A stretch of DNA of 64,000 nt from the NCBI GenBank assembly GCA_964403525.1, contig CAYOGE010000010.1:1-64000 (forward strand), in the 5' to 3' direction. A program made the translations under genes and the position numbers. Positions within the stretch are counted from its first letter, which is position 1, and the number at the start of each line of letters is the position of its first letter. The stretch is from JAJTGZ01 sp964403525. GTDB lineage: Bacteria > Planctomycetota > Phycisphaerae > Phycisphaerales > UBA1924. Under the pieces are notes generated by a model. It was not told the origin of the DNA. It saw nothing but the letters and a program-made list of their open reading frames with translations, and made no database searches. Of the stretch, positions 1 to 8,528 are shown in pieces.

Positions 1-1702
1 CGCCAGCCCCCGCGCCGGCGCTCACGCGGATGTTCCCGCGCTCGCCCATCGCGTGGGTGGCGTTGACGAGGATGTTCCTGATCACCTGCTCAAGGCCGAG
101 CGCGTGGGCCATCGCGTCCGGCACGCCGGGTTCAACCACTGTTGTCACGCCGACGCCCCGCGCGAGGGTGGCCGCGAGGCGTTCAACCGTCTCGGGCAGC
201 CACGACGTCAGCGCGATCGCCTCCGAATCGCCCGTGCCCGGGCCCATGAGGAAGAGGTCGAGGATCGCCGCGGCCAGTCCCTGGGCCTGCTTGACCAGTT
301 CGCCCGCCTTGGCGCACGTTTCATCGCCCGGGACCTGGCACACGTCCGCGTGCTGGTGCATGTGGATCGACGTAGCGAGCAGCAGGCTGTTGAACTCGTG
401 GGCCACCCCCGCGGCGATGGTCGCCACGACCTCGCGCTCCGCCACGGTGCGGGCGAGTTCCTCCTGGCGCTTCGACTCGGTGATGTCGACGAGCACACCC
501 CGCAGGAGCACCACGTCCTTGCCGCCGCTGCACATCTCCACCTGCACGATGTCCCTGATCCAGACGGTGCGCCCGTCGGCGGCGAGCATGCGGTACTGGA
601 AGTTGTGGTTCCGCGCGGCCGCCGACTCGCGCGTGCAGAAGGCGACCACCTCCTCGCGATCGTCGGGGTGGATGTGCCCGGCCCAGAAGCCCGGCGTGTA
701 CCACTCGTCAATCGGGTACCCGAAACGGGCCGCCTGCGGCGAGACGTACGTAAACCGCTGGGTCAGCGGGTCGGCCTCCCACACGACCACGTCGGTCCCT
801 TCCACCAGCGTGCGGAAGCGGCGCTCGCTCTCGGCCAGGCGCTGCTCGGCCCGCTTGCGGTCGTCGATATCCTGCACCACATCGACGCCGTAGAGCACCT
901 CGCCGCCGGGCCCGCGCACCACCGAGGCCGCGAGGTGGACCCACACCGCCGTGCCGTCCTTGCGGATGTAGCGCTTCTCGCGCGCGTAGGTGTCGATCTC
1001 CCCGGCGAAGATCCGTGCAACCAGGGCGCGGTCGGCCTCCAGGTCGTCGGGGTGGGTCATCGCCTGATACGAGGTCGTGAGAAACTCCTCCCGCGTGTAC
1101 CCCACGATGGCGCACATCCGCGGGTTGGCATCCATCCACGACCCGTCGGGGGCAACCTGCGCCACGCCGACCGCGGCCTGCTCGAAGATCGCCCGGAAGC
1201 GGCGTTCGCTCTCGGCCAGGCGCTGTTCGGCCCGCTTGCGGTCGTTGATGTCCTCCACCACCGAGATGAAGTAGAGCGGTTCACCGGTGTCGCCGCGCAC
1301 CAGCGAGACCGTGAGGTTGACCCATGTGACCGTGCCGCCCTTGCAGAAGTACCGCTTCTCCATCGCGTACGTGCTGATCTCGCCCGCCAGCACCGCGCGC
1401 ACATGGTCGAGGTCCGCGTCGAGGTCGTCGGGGTGGGTGATGTCCTGGAACGAGCCGGCCAGCAGCTCGGCCCGCGTGTACCCCACGATGGTGCAGAGCC
1501 GCTGGTTGACATCCAGCCAGCGCCCGTCGGGGGCAACCTGCGCGACGCCCACCGCTGCCTGCTCGAAGATCGCCCGGAAGCGCTGCTCGCTCGGTTGACC
1601 GCGTCCACCCCAGCCTCCCCCCCCACCACTCCCCGCCCCCCCCGCACCCCCCCCGCTACCACCGCCCGTCCCCCCCGTCGCGGGCGCGTTGAGTGTGCTC
1701 AT
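1..1702 (-). CDS. Multi-PAS sensor histidine kinase (3' part outside window)
   Basis: Signal-transducing kinase, probably soluble because no membrane segment is seen. The frame is open from the ATG at 1700-1702 to the left edge (567 residues visible). Residues 1-37 are a Gly-rich linker. Three PAS domains follow, starting near residues 41 (RFRAIFEQ), 167 (RFRAIFEQ again) and 297 (RFRTLVEG); each ends in a PAC-type segment (VxDINDRKRAEQRL in the first). The phospho-acceptor region reads AAGVAHEFNSLL with His435. An N-box-like stretch (VIRNILVNATHAM) then appears, and the ATP-binding domain is cut off by the edge. PAS1 and PAS2 are close duplicates even in DNA. The Gly linker is encoded by runs of seven to eight C on the plus strand. 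No response regulator is visible nearby. The ligand is unknown. Confidence 0.88.
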   Translation of the reverse strand, partial: MSTLNAPATGGTGGGSGGGAGGAGSGGGGGWGGRGQPSEQRFRAIFEQAAVGVAQVAPDGRWLDVNQRLCTIVGYTRAELLAGSFQDITHPDDLDADLDHVRAVLAGEISTYAMEKRYFCKGGTVTWVNLTVSLVRGDTGEPLYFISVVEDINDRKRAEQRLAESERRFRAIFEQAAVGVAQVAPDGSWMDANPRMCAIVGYTREEFLTTSYQAMTHPDDLEADRALVARIFAGEIDTYAREKRYIRKDGTAVWVHLAASVVRGPGGEVLYGVDVVQDIDDRKRAEQRLAESERRFRTLVEGTDVVVWEADPLTQRFTYVSPQAARFGYPIDEWYTPGFWAGHIHPDDREEVVAFCTRESAAARNHNFQYRMLAADGRTVWIRDIVQVEMCSGGKDVVLLRGVLVDITESKRQEELARTVAEREVVATIAAGVAHEFNSLLLATSIHMHQHADVCQVPGDETCAKAGELVKQAQGLAAAILDLFLMGPGTGDSEAIALTSWLPETVERLAATLARGVGVTTVVEPGVPDAMAHALGLEQVIRNILVNATHAMGERGNIRVSAGAGAG

Positions 1703-1936
1703 CGCCTCCACCCCGGCCCAGCTCCGCGCACGCCGCGGACAGCCCGTGCCACTGCATCAACGGGCGTCTGACCGGGCCGGCTCGAGATGCGGGTGCGCGT
1801 GGCCATGGCGGATCGTCAGTCTACTTCCACCCCACGACCACTTGCCACCCGCACACATCCCCCGACCGGGCGTGTAGGGAGTCCCAAGATGGACAGGCTG
1901 GGAAGGCCAGCGGGTGGTGCACGCGCAGCATTCCGT

Positions 1937-2212
1937 TCAACTCGCCTTGCGGAACCACTGGCCGCCGGGGCGGACGAAGCCCCCCTGGAAGTTCTGCACC
2001 TCGACGTCCTGGTAGGGCGGCTCCACGAAGGCGACGGTCGCGGGGATCACATCCTCGAACTCGAAGATGATCGTGTTGTTCCCCACCACCGTCGCGTTGT
2101 CCGCCTTGATCGTCGTCCCGTCGCCGCAATCAACAAAGCGCCACGAGGGGTTGCGGATGATGCACGGCTGCGCCAGCGTGACGTTAATGCACGAGTGGGC
2201 ACTGCAGGTATC
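1937..2212 (-). pseudogene. Orphan C-terminal protein fragment without a credible start
   Basis: About 92 codons ending at the TAA/TGA-type stop at 1937 look protein-like: Cys residues, alternating hydrophobics, and stretches such as FVDCGDGTTIKADNATVV and IIFEFEDVIPATVAFVEPP. Beta-rich secreted modules of planctomycetes have this kind of composition. The frame stays open upstream to 2437, but there the residues are Arg/Pro/Ser-rich noise that overlaps a CACAGAGG-type repeat. I find no ATG or GTG with a ribosome-binding site next to the protein-like part. The best reading is the 3' remnant of a secreted protein whose 5' part was lost. A short real gene with an unusual start cannot be excluded. 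1703-1936 holds nothing I recognise. Confidence 0.35.
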
Positions 2213-2328
2213 TGTGAACGGACCGTGCACGCGCCTGTGCGTCTCGCATCTCTGCGTGGAGTACCGCACTCGCTCGCGTGCACTGCGAGTCGCTGGGAAC
2301 TCGACTGCGACTGAAGCCGGGCAAAACA

Positions 2329-2359
2329 GGTTCATCACAGAGGGCACAGAGGAATACAG
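2329..2359. repeat. CACAGAGG-type intergenic repeat, solitary copy
   Basis: The motif CATCACAGAGGGCACAGAGG resembles the outer arms of the nested palindrome at 57851-58068. It sits upstream of the SnoaL-like gene in a stretch that is otherwise purine-rich and non-coding (to about 2440). Similar sequences are scattered through many environmental bacterial genomes; that is from memory, not a search. Confidence 0.5.
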
Positions 2360-2454
2360 CGGAGGCGGGGAGAGGAGTGGTGGAGGAGTGGTGCGGCGGC
2401 GCGGCAACGTGGAGTGAACTCCTACCGTTATCCCCACCGCGGGAGATCACGCGC

Positions 2455-2868
2455 ATGCCCAGGGACCACGCATCACTGATCCGGCAGACCCACGAGGCGC
2501 TCCTGGGCCAGGGCGATCTGAGCCGCATCGACGAGTTCTTCGCCGCCGGGTACATCCTCCACGCGGGCGGCAAAGACCACAAGGGACTTGCGTTCATCCG
2601 GCGCTTCGTTGAGCAACTCCGGGCGGCTTTTCCCAACCTCAAGGTTGTCCAACTCACCGTCCTGCACCGCGCAGGCTCGATCATCGTCTGGGAACGCACG
2701 CTCCGCGGCACGCACACGGGCTCGCTGCGGGGTGTCCCGCCGTCGGGGCGCCGGGTCGAGTGGCGTGACATGGTGGTCACCCGTTGCCAGCGCGGGAAGA
2801 TCGCCGAGGACTGGGCGGTCTCCGACCTGCTGGGCCAGGCGCTCTGCAAGCTGCCCGCGCCGCGCTGA
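2455..2868 (+). CDS. SnoaL-like polyketide-cyclase-fold protein
   Basis: A 137-residue protein of the SnoaL/NTF2-like ester cyclase type. N-terminal part: helix then the segment IDEFFAAGYILHAGG. Middle: GLAFIRRFVEQLRAAFPNL followed by strands (VVQLTVLHRAGSIIVWERTLRGTH). End: RRVEWRDMVVTRCQRGKIAEDWAVSDLLG, matching the final strands of the fold where the W-x-D-M and D-x2-L pattern is common. The ATG at 2455 is chosen because family similarity begins right after it and GGGAGA precedes it by 9 bases; the frame continues upstream into non-coding repeat sequence. Substrate cannot be inferred. The gene stands alone, about 100 bp before a DUF1801 gene. Confidence 0.75.
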   Translation: MPRDHASLIRQTHEALLGQGDLSRIDEFFAAGYILHAGGKDHKGLAFIRRFVEQLRAAFPNLKVVQLTVLHRAGSIIVWERTLRGTHTGSLRGVPPSGRRVEWRDMVVTRCQRGKIAEDWAVSDLLGQALCKLPAPR

Positions 2869-2970
2869 TCGCGTCGCTTAGGATGGGGGCGCCAACAGAG
2901 GCGGGGCGCTCGCGACCACCTCGTTCACGCCCCGCCCGTGCCCCAAACGCCTGCTGTTGAGGATGGTCGG

Positions 2971-3591
2971 ATGAAGAGCACCGCCACCACCGTCAAGGAC
3001 TACCTCGCCTCGCTGCCCGAGGACCGACGCGCGGGGATCGAGGCAGTGCGGAGGGTGATCCTCGAGAACCTCGACAAGGACTATGAAGAAGGGATGATGT
3101 GGGGGATGATCGGCTACGCGGTGCCGCACCGCGTCTGGCCGCTGGGGTACCACTGCGACCCCGAGAAGCCGCTGCTGATGTGCGCGCTGGCGAGCCAGAA
3201 GAACACCATGACGGTCTACCTCATGAGCGTCTACGGGGGGCAGGCGGGGACCAACGGCGGGATCGGGGACAACGCCGAGCGGGCGTGGTTCGAGAAGGCG
3301 TGGAAGGCGACTGGCAAGAAGCTGACCATGGGCGGGTGCTGCGTCCACTTCAAGACGCTCGAGCACGCGGCGCTGGATGTGATCGGCGAGGCGGTCAGGC
3401 GGATGCCGGCGAAGAAATACGTGGCGAACTACATCAAGGCGCTCGAACGCACAGGGCGCGGGCCGGATGGGAAGAAACTGAAGGGGGCGGAGGGGGGGAA
3501 GACTACGAAGAACGTAGCGAAGAAGGTGAGCAGGGAGGTTGGCAAGAAGGTGAGCAAGAGGAAAGTCGCGAAGAAGACCGCGAAGCGGTGA
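2971..3591 (+). CDS. DUF1801 (YdhG-like) protein with lysine-rich histone-H1-like tail
   Basis: 206 residues. Residues 1-165 match the DUF1801/YdhG-type fold: YLASLPEDRRAGIEAVRRVI at the start, GMMWGMIGYAVPH, then PLLMCALASQKNTMTVYLM and a C-terminal helix (VIGEAVRRMPAKKYVANYIKA). Family function is unclear; some members look frataxin-like. The last 35-40 residues are different: low-complexity, Lys/Ala/Val/Thr/Arg, with repeats of KKV and KK-T such as VAKKVSREVGKKVSKRKVAKK, as in bacterial histone-H1-like tails, so nucleic-acid binding is plausible (inference). Start ATG 2971 is preceded by GAGG about 8 bases upstream; an in-frame ATG at 2938 lacks one. Confidence 0.8.
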   Translation: MKSTATTVKDYLASLPEDRRAGIEAVRRVILENLDKDYEEGMMWGMIGYAVPHRVWPLGYHCDPEKPLLMCALASQKNTMTVYLMSVYGGQAGTNGGIGDNAERAWFEKAWKATGKKLTMGGCCVHFKTLEHAALDVIGEAVRRMPAKKYVANYIKALERTGRGPDGKKLKGAEGGKTTKNVAKKVSREVGKKVSKRKVAKKTAKR

Positions 3592-3641
3592 ACGTGGATG
3601 CTGCGCGGTTCGAGTCGACGCTCTCGCGGCCTGCGTCGGCT

Positions 3642-4955
3642 TCAGCAACCAGCCTGGCCTTCAAAGAACAAGTTGATGAAGACGATGAAGTCGTTGTTGT
3701 CGAACGCGCTGTCGTGGCCGGCGATGCCGCCGGCGACGCCGATGTCGGCGCTGGGCGACTGGTTGAAGAAGTCGTTGATGAAGACGATGAAGTCGTTGTT
3801 GTCCAGGTGGCCGTCGGGCCCGGGGGCGCCGCCCGCCGAGCCGATGTCGGCGGGTGAGCAGGGGGGCGGGGTGTTCGGCTTGGTCCACGCGACGGCGTTC
3901 CAGTTGCCGCCGGGGCGGCTGATCATGCCGACGACGGTGATCGTGGTGGGCGTGGTGTAGACGCCGCGGGCCTCGGTCTGCGTCGTGCCGACGGGGAGGA
4001 TGGGGAGCGGGTCCTCGCGGGTGTTGGCGTTGCCGAACCAGACGCTGGCGCGGGTGAGGTTGTTGATGGTGACGTTGCCGACCTGCACCCCGCCGTGGAC
4101 GCCGTAGGCGACCGACGACTGGGCGTTGATCCCCTCGGTGTGGAGGCTCTGGATCGAGACGTTCCCCTCGGGCGAGATGGTCCACATGCAGGCGCGGCCG
4201 TCGTTGATGTTTGGGCCAACGGTGAACGAGCCGACCAGCTGCCCCTGGTGCAGGGCGTTGATGGTGGAGCTGTACACGCCGCCGGGGTGGAAGTTGAAGG
4301 CGTTGGTGGGCGAGTTGTACCAGACGCAGGCCTGGCTCAGCCCGCCGGTCGATGTGAGGGTGAAGTAGCCGACCTGGCGGGCGCCGTCGGAGGCGTTGAT
4401 GCCCGACGAGCGCGTGCCGGGGGGGCTGAAGTCGATGCGCGAGGCGGCGGTGCCCGACCAGACCGTCGCGTGGGAGAGGAACGACGCATCCTGCACCCAC
4501 CCCCACTGCTGCCCCTGCGTGATGCCGAGCACACCCGAGCGGAGGAATCCGCCGGTCGTTGGGTGCAGATCAACAAACGATCCGGAGGTGCCCGACCACC
4601 AACAGGCGCGGCCGTTGCTCTGGCCCACCGGTACATACTGGCCACCCTGCTGCGCTCCGGCCCCCCCTCCTCCTCCATTCGTCCCGCCGAGCGCAAAGGC
4701 CCAACTGATCGTGGAGGTTGCCGGCGGCGGGGCGAGTTCAACCCATTGAGCGGCGGACAGACCGTTCCACATCCCGGCGGACTGGCGGGCCGGGCTGGAG
4801 AAGTAGCCGTAACCGGCGATGCGTTCACCGTCGACCTGGTAGGCGTAGGAACTGGAGGAGCCGGCGGGGTGGAGGTTGGTCATCGTCCATTGCGCAAGCG
4901 CAGCCGGCGCGAGGGCGAAGATGGCAAGAACGGCGGCAGAGGAATGGGGTGGCAT
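3642..4955 (-). CDS. Secreted HAF-repeat-like protein with C-terminal dockerin-like doublet
   Basis: 437 residues. The start is set at 4955 because it gives a clean signal peptide (SAAVLAIFALAPAALAQ); the longer frame has an unconvincing N-terminus. The body is built of about eight repeats of roughly 45 residues with patterns like ACVWYNSPTNAFNFHPGGVYSS and GRACMWTISPEGNV, each ending in INAxxxxQxVG. This resembles HAF-type extracellular repeats, probably a beta-propeller. The tail carries two dockerin-like repeats (ADIGSAGGAPGPDGHLDNND then FIVFINDFF; ADIGVAGGIAG, DNNDFIVFINLFF) and ends in GC. Known related tails are called GC-type dockerins in Phycisphaerales; the anchoring partner is unknown. 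The 255 bp to flhA hold no gene. Confidence 0.72.
   Translation of the reverse strand: MPPHSSAAVLAIFALAPAALAQWTMTNLHPAGSSSSYAYQVDGERIAGYGYFSSPARQSAGMWNGLSAAQWVELAPPPATSTISWAFALGGTNGGGGGAGAQQGGQYVPVGQSNGRACWWSGTSGSFVDLHPTTGGFLRSGVLGITQGQQWGWVQDASFLSHATVWSGTAASRIDFSPPGTRSSGINASDGARQVGYFTLTSTGGLSQACVWYNSPTNAFNFHPGGVYSSTINALHQGQLVGSFTVGPNINDGRACMWTISPEGNVSIQSLHTEGINAQSSVAYGVHGGVQVGNVTINNLTRASVWFGNANTREDPLPILPVGTTQTEARGVYTTPTTITVVGMISRPGGNWNAVAWTKPNTPPPCSPADIGSAGGAPGPDGHLDNNDFIVFINDFFNQSPSADIGVAGGIAGHDSAFDNNDFIVFINLFFEGQAGC
3648..3860 (-). repeat. Dockerin-like coding repeat, two units
   Basis: Two tandem copies of about 105 bp share the core (plus strand) GATGAAGACGATGAAGTCGT followed by TGTTGTC, spelling DNNDFIVFIN on the coding strand. 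The same core recurs at 30790-31000 and 50120-50330 in unrelated exoproteins. Confidence 0.85.
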
Positions 4956-5210
4956 GGCCCCAAAACATACCACAAGAACGGGGGGTGTCTGACGAAAATC
5001 GGAGAGTTTGGCGGGCTCTGCTGGCCCCGTGTCGACACGATGGTGCAGCTGTGCATGCGCAACCGCGGCAGCGGTTATGGCTGGGAGACTGGGGGTGCGT
5101 GGCAAGGTTCTGCGCGTTGTGTCCGGCGGTTCATCCGCTGCTCACCTTCGCCTACTCCCCCCACGTTCCCCTGCTCCCCCTTTCCACCGAGCGGAGAAGA
5201 GGTGAGCAGG

Positions 5211-7397
5211 TCAGGCCGCGGACTCCTGCGGGGTGCGGTTGCCGGCGGCTGCGCCGGCCTTGATTGGCAGGTGGGTGATCAGGGCGAGGCTCTCGACCTC
5301 GACACCCTGCACGATCTCGTTGTAGCCGAGCACCGCGGCAGCGGGCATCACCGGCTCGATGATCTGGCGGACGACTGCGCGGACCGTCGGCGAGGCGAGG
5401 ACGACGGGGTGGTGCCCCGCGGCGGTAACTTGCTGCAGGCCACGGACGATCTGGTCGGCGACGGAGGTGGCGGTGGCGGCGGGCATGGTGAGGCTGGTGC
5501 CGGCGGCGGTGCGGTCGATGTAACCGTTGATGAAGTCTTCGAGCGACGGGTCGAGTGTGACGCAGACGATGCGCGGCTTGCCGTTCTCGCCGGTGTGTGC
5601 GTGGAGCTGGCAGATCGAGCGCCGCAGGCCGTTGCGGACGTACTCGGTGAGCACGTCGGTGTCCTTGGTCTTGGGCATCCAGTCGGCCAGGGTCTCGACG
5701 ATCGTCTCCATGTCGCGGATGGGGATGCGCTCGCGCAGGAGGTTCTGCAGTACGCGGTGGAGGTCGGCGGTCTTGACGACGGTGGGGAGGACCTCCTCGA
5801 CCAGCTTGGGGGCCTTGGTCTTGAGCTGGGCGACCAGCTCGGTGACCTCCTGCCGCGAGAGGAGCTCGGCGGAGAAGGTCTTGACAACCTCGGTCATGTG
5901 CGTGGCGAGCACGCTGGTGGGGTCGACGACGGTGTAGTTCATCGTCTCGGCGCGGGTCTTCTGGCTCGGGTCGATCCACCAGGCGTCGAGGCCGAAGGCG
6001 GGCTCCTTGGCCGGTGTGCCGTCGAGGGGGCCGCTGGAGATGCCCGAGTCGATGGCGAGGAGCTGGCCGGGGATGGTCTGGCCGCGGGCGACGATGGCCC
6101 CCTTGATCTTGAGGCGGTACTCGTGGGCGGGGAGCTGGAGGTTGTCGCGGATGCGGACGGGGGGCATGATGACGCCCATGTCGGCGGCGGTCTGGCGGCG
6201 GATGGCGCTGATGCGCTCCAGCAGGTCGCCCCCCTGGTGCGTGTCGACCAGCGAGACAAGGCCGTAGCCGACCTCGAGCTCCATGGCGTCGAGCTTGAGG
6301 AGGCTCTCGGGCGAAGGCGCTTCGGCCTTGCTGGTGGCGGCGGCGGTGGCGGCGGCGGTCTGCACCTCGACCTTGCTGCGCTGGGCACGGACGAGGCCGA
6401 AGGCGATGCCGGCGATCCCCAGCGAGGTGATCAGCAGCGGCATCGTCGGCAGGGGTGTGAGCGAGAGCAGGGCGAGGAAGGCGGCGGTGACGAAGAGGCC
6501 CGTGGGCTTGCCGAGCACCTGCGTGGTCATCTCGTCGCCGAGTTGGGCCTTAGAGCCCGAGCGGGTGACGATGAGGGCGCTGGCGATGGCGATGACGAAG
6601 GCGGGGAGCTGGGCGGTGAGGCCCTCGCCGATGGTGAGCTTGGTGAAGATCTCCATCGTCTTGCCGATGGGCCACCCCTTCTCGAGCACGCCGATAGCGA
6701 TGCCGCCGAGGATGTTGATGGCGGTGATGATGATGCCGGCGATGGCGTCGCCGCGGACGAACTTGGAGGCACCGTCCATCGCGCCGAAGAAGTCGGCCTC
6801 GTGGCTGATGCGCTCGCGGCGGCGGCGTGCCTCGGCCTCGTTGATGACGCCGGCGTTGAGGTCGGCGTCGATGGCGAGCTGCTTGCCGGGCATGGCGTCG
6901 AGGGTGAAGCGCGCAGCGACCTCGGCGATGCGGGTTGCACCCTTGGTGATGACGATGAACTGCACGATCACCAGGATGAGAAAGAGGATGACGCCGACGA
7001 CGAGGCTCTTGCCGGCGACGAAGCTGCCGAACGCCCCGATGACGTGGCCCGCGACGGCGATCGCCTGCTCGGGCGAGGAGGCGTCGGCGGAGAGGATGAG
7101 GCGCGTGCCGGCGACGTTGAGCACCAGCCGGAAGAGCGTGGTGGCCAGCAGGAGCGAGGGGAAGACGGAGAAGTCCAGCGGCTCCTTCATGTAGATGGTC
7201 GTCATAATGATGACCATCGAGAGGGCGATGTTGAGGCAGATGAGCACGTCGAGCACGGCCGGGGGGAGCGGCACGAGCACCACGCCCAGCAGCAGCACGA
7301 ACGAGACGGGGATGATCAAGCCGCGGTACTTCGTCAGCGCGAGCATCCAGCGCGGGACGACGGTTGGTGCTGCGGGTTGGGCGGGGGGCTTGGCCAT
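5211..7397 (-). CDS. flhA: Flagellar export gate protein FlhA
   Basis: 728 residues, last gene of the leftward flagellar block. FlhA forms the nonameric ring of the type III export gate and receives substrate-chaperone complexes. The N-terminal half (to about residue 340) holds around eight membrane segments, beginning with YRGLIIPVSFVLLLGVVLVP. The conserved cytoplasmic FHIPEP-type loop is seen as AARFTLDAMPGKQLAIDADL, then GVINEAEARRRRERISHEAD and GASKFVRGDAIAG. The C-terminal half is the cytoplasmic docking domain (ELEVGYGLVSLVD, PPVRIRDN, VVDPTSVLATHMTEVV). An Ala/Thr-rich linker near residues 345-370 makes it slightly longer than usual. 51 bp separate it from flhB; no clear ribosome-binding site is seen. 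Confidence 0.97.
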   Translation of the reverse strand: MAKPPAQPAAPTVVPRWMLALTKYRGLIIPVSFVLLLGVVLVPLPPAVLDVLICLNIALSMVIIMTTIYMKEPLDFSVFPSLLLATTLFRLVLNVAGTRLILSADASSPEQAIAVAGHVIGAFGSFVAGKSLVVGVILFLILVIVQFIVITKGATRIAEVAARFTLDAMPGKQLAIDADLNAGVINEAEARRRRERISHEADFFGAMDGASKFVRGDAIAGIIITAINILGGIAIGVLEKGWPIGKTMEIFTKLTIGEGLTAQLPAFVIAIASALIVTRSGSKAQLGDEMTTQVLGKPTGLFVTAAFLALLSLTPLPTMPLLITSLGIAGIAFGLVRAQRSKVEVQTAAATAAATSKAEAPSPESLLKLDAMELEVGYGLVSLVDTHQGGDLLERISAIRRQTAADMGVIMPPVRIRDNLQLPAHEYRLKIKGAIVARGQTIPGQLLAIDSGISSGPLDGTPAKEPAFGLDAWWIDPSQKTRAETMNYTVVDPTSVLATHMTEVVKTFSAELLSRQEVTELVAQLKTKAPKLVEEVLPTVVKTADLHRVLQNLLRERIPIRDMETIVETLADWMPKTKDTDVLTEYVRNGLRRSICQLHAHTGENGKPRIVCVTLDPSLEDFINGYIDRTAAGTSLTMPAATATSVADQIVRGLQQVTAAGHHPVVLASPTVRAVVRQIIEPVMPAAAVLGYNEIVQGVEVESLALITHLPIKAGAAAGNRTPQESAA

Positions 7398-7448
7398 GGG
7401 GGGAGTGCTGAGTCGCGAGTCGTGAGAGCTGAGTCAAGGGGCGTTGGG

Positions 7449-8528
7449 TCAGGCGGCCTTGCCCTGGAGGCGGTAGACGTACGCGAGGACCTCGGCGACG
7501 GCTTGGAAGAAGCGTGAGTCGATGGACTGACCGACCTTGGCGTGCTTGTAGAGTGCGCGGGCGAGTTCGGGCTTCTCGACGACGGGGACGTTGGCGGCGA
7601 TCGCCAGCTCGCGGATGCGGAAGGCCATGAAGTCAACGCCCTTGGCGACGACCTTGGGCGAGGCCATGGTGACGGGGTCGTACTTGAGGGCGATGGCGTA
7701 GTGGGTTGGGTTGGTCACGATGACGTCGGCCTTGGGAACGTCGCGCTTGAGCTGGCCCATGGCGATCTGGCGGCCGATGCGGCGGATGCGGCTCTTGATC
7801 TCGGGGTCGCCGTCGGTCTCTTTGCGCTCGTCCTTGACCTGCTGCTTGGTCATCTTGAGCTCCTGCAGCGACTGCCACTTCTGGAAGAGGTAGTCGCTCA
7901 CGCCCAGCAGCAGCAGGATCGTGACGAGCCAGGCGATGACCTCCATCACCAAGCGCACCATCATGGCCAGCGATGCGGCGAAGTTGAGGTTGGGCAGGGC
8001 GGCGAACTGCTGCGCCTTGGCCGAGGTGACCAGCCCGACAACGCCGAGTGAGAAGAGGAGCTTGGCGAGGCTCATCCCCGCGCGGACGGCGTTCTTGCGG
8101 CCGAACATGCGCTGGAGCCCGGCGACGGGGTTGAGCCGCTCGAACTTGGGCATCAGCGGCTCGGTGCTCCAGACGAGCTTTGTCTGCTGCAGGTGGGCGA
8201 TGACGGAGGTGAGCAGCAGTGCGCCGATGGCGGTGATGGCGATGGGCGCCATCGTCAGCAGGGAGCGGGCGAGGGCGAGCCCCGCGCTGCGGACGTCGAA
8301 GATCTCGCTCGCGCCCGGGCCGTCGCCGCCGAAGCGGAGCCCGGTGGACATCAGCTCCTTGCCGGTCTTGACGGCGACAGAGCCGAAGAACCACAGCAGC
8401 AGGGCCGCGGCGACCAGGTCGATCGCTGCGACGAGGTCCTGGCTCTTGGCCACCTGCCCCTTCTCGCGCGCCTGCTCGATGCGGCGCTGCGTCGGTGCCT
8501 CTGTGCGGTCGCCGATATCTTCAGCCAT
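7449..8528 (-). CDS. flhB: Flagellar export switch protein FlhB
   Basis: 359 residues. FlhB is the membrane protein that switches export from rod/hook to filament substrates after autocleavage. N-terminal signature GDRTEAPTQRRIEQAREKGQ, then four membrane segments, and the cytoplasmic domain. The cleavage motif NPTH is present (VIVTNPTHYAIALKYDP), followed by family-typical GVDFMAFRIRELA, VPVVEKPELARALY and a final LAYVYRL. The start overlaps the fliR stop by 8 bp and has GGGAG upstream inside fliR, so the two are translationally coupled. Confidence 0.97.
   Translation of the reverse strand: MAEDIGDRTEAPTQRRIEQAREKGQVAKSQDLVAAIDLVAAALLLWFFGSVAVKTGKELMSTGLRFGGDGPGASEIFDVRSAGLALARSLLTMAPIAITAIGALLLTSVIAHLQQTKLVWSTEPLMPKFERLNPVAGLQRMFGRKNAVRAGMSLAKLLFSLGVVGLVTSAKAQQFAALPNLNFAASLAMMVRLVMEVIAWLVTILLLLGVSDYLFQKWQSLQELKMTKQQVKDERKETDGDPEIKSRIRRIGRQIAMGQLKRDVPKADVIVTNPTHYAIALKYDPVTMASPKVVAKGVDFMAFRIRELAIAANVPVVEKPELARALYKHAKVGQSIDSRFFQAVAEVLAYVYRLQGKAA

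Noticed and set aside
53..1771. Long plus-strand frame of 572 codons opposite the sensor kinase
   Set aside because: Arg/His/Asp-rich, no motifs; it mirrors the kinase, whose frame gives perfect PAS and H-box motifs.
3648..3860. Tandem similar units that could suggest a CRISPR or satellite
   Set aside because: Units are in frame inside a gene and encode the dockerin-like doublet; no spacers or cas genes.
4095..7517. Plus-strand frame of 1140 codons across flhA and the exoprotein start
   Set aside because: Low-complexity Gly/Asp/Glu sequence caused by GC-rich antisense of flhA.
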